A DNA stretch of 6,969 nucleotides from Pseudomonas sp. (lineage in GTDB: Bacteria > Pseudomonadota > Gammaproteobacteria > Pseudomonadales > Pseudomonadaceae). Below, piece by piece: positions 5,467 to 6,969 of this stretch. The notes under the pieces are model-generated. The model had not been told where the DNA came from. It saw only the letters and a list, made by a program, of their open reading frames with translations, and did not search any database. A program made the translations under genes and the position numbers. Positions within the stretch are counted from its first letter, which is position 1, and each line of letters opens with the position of its first letter. The stretch covers positions 1 to 6,969 of the forward strand of contig JAPLSD010000736.1 of NCBI GenBank assembly GCA_026398835.1, in the 5' to 3' direction.

Positions 5467-6969
5467 ATGCAGCGCCGCTGGGTCAGAATCCTGCGAGGGT
5501 CGGTCATGACCTTGCTGCTTCTGATCGCGCTGCTCTGGCTCGCCGACCGCCTCTGGCCCTTGCCCTTGCCCAAAGACGATCTGGCACGTGTGGTGTTGGC
5601 CGAAGACGGCACGCCGCTGTGGCGCTTCGCCGATGCCAACGGCGTTTGGCGCTACCCGGTGCAGACCCATCAAGTTTCGCCGTATTACCTGGACGCCTTG
5701 CTGACTTACGAAGATCGCTGGTTTTATCAACACCCTGGTGTGAACCCCTTGGCGCTGGGGCGCGCCGCGTGGCAGAACCTTACCGGCGGGCGCGTACTGT
5801 CGGGTGGCAGCACCTTGTCGATGCAGGTCGCGCGGCTGCTTGATCCGCACTCGCGCACGCTGTTTGGCAAGCTGCGGCAGCTCTGGCGCACCGCGCAGCT
5901 GGAATGGCACCTGTCCAAAGATCAGATCCTCAACCTGTACCTCAACCGCGCGCCGTTCGGTGGCACCCTGCAAGGTGTCGCGGCGGCCAGTTGGGCGTAC
6001 CTCGGCAAATCACCCCAGCAATTGACCCACGCCGAAGCTGCGCTACTGGCGGTTCTGCCCCAGGCGCCGAGCCGTTTGCGCCCGGACCGCCACCCGGCGC
6101 GGGCGCAAGTGGCGCGGGATAAAGTCCTGCGGCGGCTGGCGCAGTTCCAGGTCTGGCCGCAATCAGCGGTAAATGAAGCCCTGGGAGAACCCTTGCTGCT
6201 GGCGCCACGCCTGGAGCCAAGCCTCGCGCCGTTGCTGGCGCGGCGGCTGAACCGTCCGGACAGCCCGCCGCTCATCCGCACAACCCTCGATGCCACGTTG
6301 CAGCGACGCCTCGAAGACTTACTACTGGGCTGGCGTGCGCGCTTGCCGGAGCATACGTCCGCAGCAATTCTGGTGGTCGAAGAAGAGACCATGGCGGTAC
6401 GCGCCTACCTCGGCTCGGTGGACATCAACGACGCCCGACGCTTTGGTCATGTGGACATGATCAGCGCCATGCGCTCGCCCGGTTCGACCCTCAAACCGTT
6501 CCTCTACGGCATGGCCATGGATGCCGGGTTGATTCATTCCGAATCACTGCTGCAGGACGTGCCGCGACGCTACGGTGACTATCGGCCGGGTAATTTTTCC
6601 ATGGGTTTCAGCGGCGCAGTGTCGGCCAGCACCGCGCTGGCCACTTCGCTGAATCTGCCGGCGGTGCAGCTGCTCGAAGCTTATGGGCCGAAACGGTTTG
6701 CCGCCCAGATGCGCATCGGCGGTGTGCCGCTGACGCTGCCGCCCTTGGCCGAACCGAACCTGGCGTTGATTTTGGGCGGGGCCGGCAGTCGTCTGGAGGA
6801 TCTGGTCAGTGGCTACAGTGCTTTTGCCCGTGGCGGCAAGAGCGCCAACATTCGTTTGCAGCCCGACGACGTGCTGCGTGAGCGGCCGTTGCTGTCGCCG
6901 GGTTCGGCGTGGATCGTGCGGCGGATTCTCAGCGGTCAGGCGCGACCGGATCGTGACCCGCGCGCCGAG
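5467..6969 (+). CDS. pbpC: Penicillin-binding protein 1C, peptidoglycan glycosyltransferase/transpeptidase (3' end outside window)
   Basis: This is a bifunctional class A PBP, anchored in the inner membrane and acting on lipid II and peptide stems in the periplasm. The window holds 501 codons; family members run to roughly 770-800. Residues 1-13 are Arg-rich and 14-30 form the membrane anchor, followed by WPLPLP. The GT51 domain spans about 40-225: EDRWFYQHPGV with catalytic Glu82, GGSTLSMQ at 113-120, a motif III equivalent at about 134-138 with Gln138 where other class A PBPs have Glu, SKDQILNLYLN ending at Asn160, the family signature NRAPFGGTLQG, and QAPSRLRPDRHP. The transpeptidase domain has Ser340 in STLK (Lys343) and SLN at 394-396; the KTG box and the C-terminal PBP1C domain must lie past 6969. 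Similarity to E. coli PBP1C is strong throughout. ATG 5467 keeps the positive N-terminus but lacks a good ribosome site; TTG 5449, GTG 5443 and ATG 5506 are alternatives, and an in-frame TAG at 5434 limits extension. Its partner yfhM lies upstream on the same strand, but an opposite-strand gene separates them. Confidence 0.95.
   Translation, partial: MQRRWVRILRGSVMTLLLLIALLWLADRLWPLPLPKDDLARVVLAEDGTPLWRFADANGVWRYPVQTHQVSPYYLDALLTYEDRWFYQHPGVNPLALGRAAWQNLTGGRVLSGGSTLSMQVARLLDPHSRTLFGKLRQLWRTAQLEWHLSKDQILNLYLNRAPFGGTLQGVAAASWAYLGKSPQQLTHAEAALLAVLPQAPSRLRPDRHPARAQVARDKVLRRLAQFQVWPQSAVNEALGEPLLLAPRLEPSLAPLLARRLNRPDSPPLIRTTLDATLQRRLEDLLLGWRARLPEHTSAAILVVEEETMAVRAYLGSVDINDARRFGHVDMISAMRSPGSTLKPFLYGMAMDAGLIHSESLLQDVPRRYGDYRPGNFSMGFSGAVSASTALATSLNLPAVQLLEAYGPKRFAAQMRIGGVPLTLPPLAEPNLALILGGAGSRLEDLVSGYSAFARGGKSANIRLQPDDVLRERPLLSPGSAWIVRRILSGQARPDRDPRAE

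Noticed and set aside
5461..6537. Several minus-strand and out-of-frame plus-strand frames across pbpC
   Set aside because: The pbpC frame carries all the GT51 and transpeptidase motifs without interruption, so these are shadows.

Overview
The window is high-GC DNA with the codon use and gene content of a gamma-proteobacterium, most likely a Pseudomonas of the P. fluorescens group. That assignment rests on the close resemblance of the two large proteins to enterobacterial YfhM and PBP1C (compared from memory) and on a nested inverted repeat of a type common between genes in that group. No phage, IS, CRISPR, tRNA or rRNA signal is visible.

Layout, left to right. (1) 21-4922 (+): a complete 1633-residue bacterial alpha-2-macroglobulin lipoprotein with an intact CLEQ thioester (yfhM/ECAM type). 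(2) 4925-5039: a compact nested inverted repeat that starts two bases after the yfhM stop and ends in a T-run; it may terminate yfhM transcription. (3) 5056-5349 (-): a 97-residue hydrophobic protein of unknown function, convergent with yfhM, with a clear ribosome binding site and a plausible sigma-70 promoter. (4) 5350-5466: a 117-bp divergent intergenic region. (5) 5467-6969 (+): the first 501 codons of pbpC, encoding penicillin-binding protein 1C (transglycosylase domain plus the first part of the transpeptidase domain). It is cut by the window edge before the KTG box.

How the genes fit together. From established knowledge, thioester alpha-2-macroglobulins of bacteria trap foreign proteases that enter the periplasm, and PBP1C is a peptidoglycan synthase. 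In E. coli the two genes lie side by side, which led to the idea that the pair protects and repairs a breached envelope. Here the pair is kept, but a repeat and an opposite-strand membrane-protein gene lie between the members, so pbpC probably needs its own promoter. I found no convincing wholly new system. The items most worth a second look are the unknown small membrane protein lodged inside this pair, the repeat, and the Glu-to-Gln change in the PBP1C transglycosylase.
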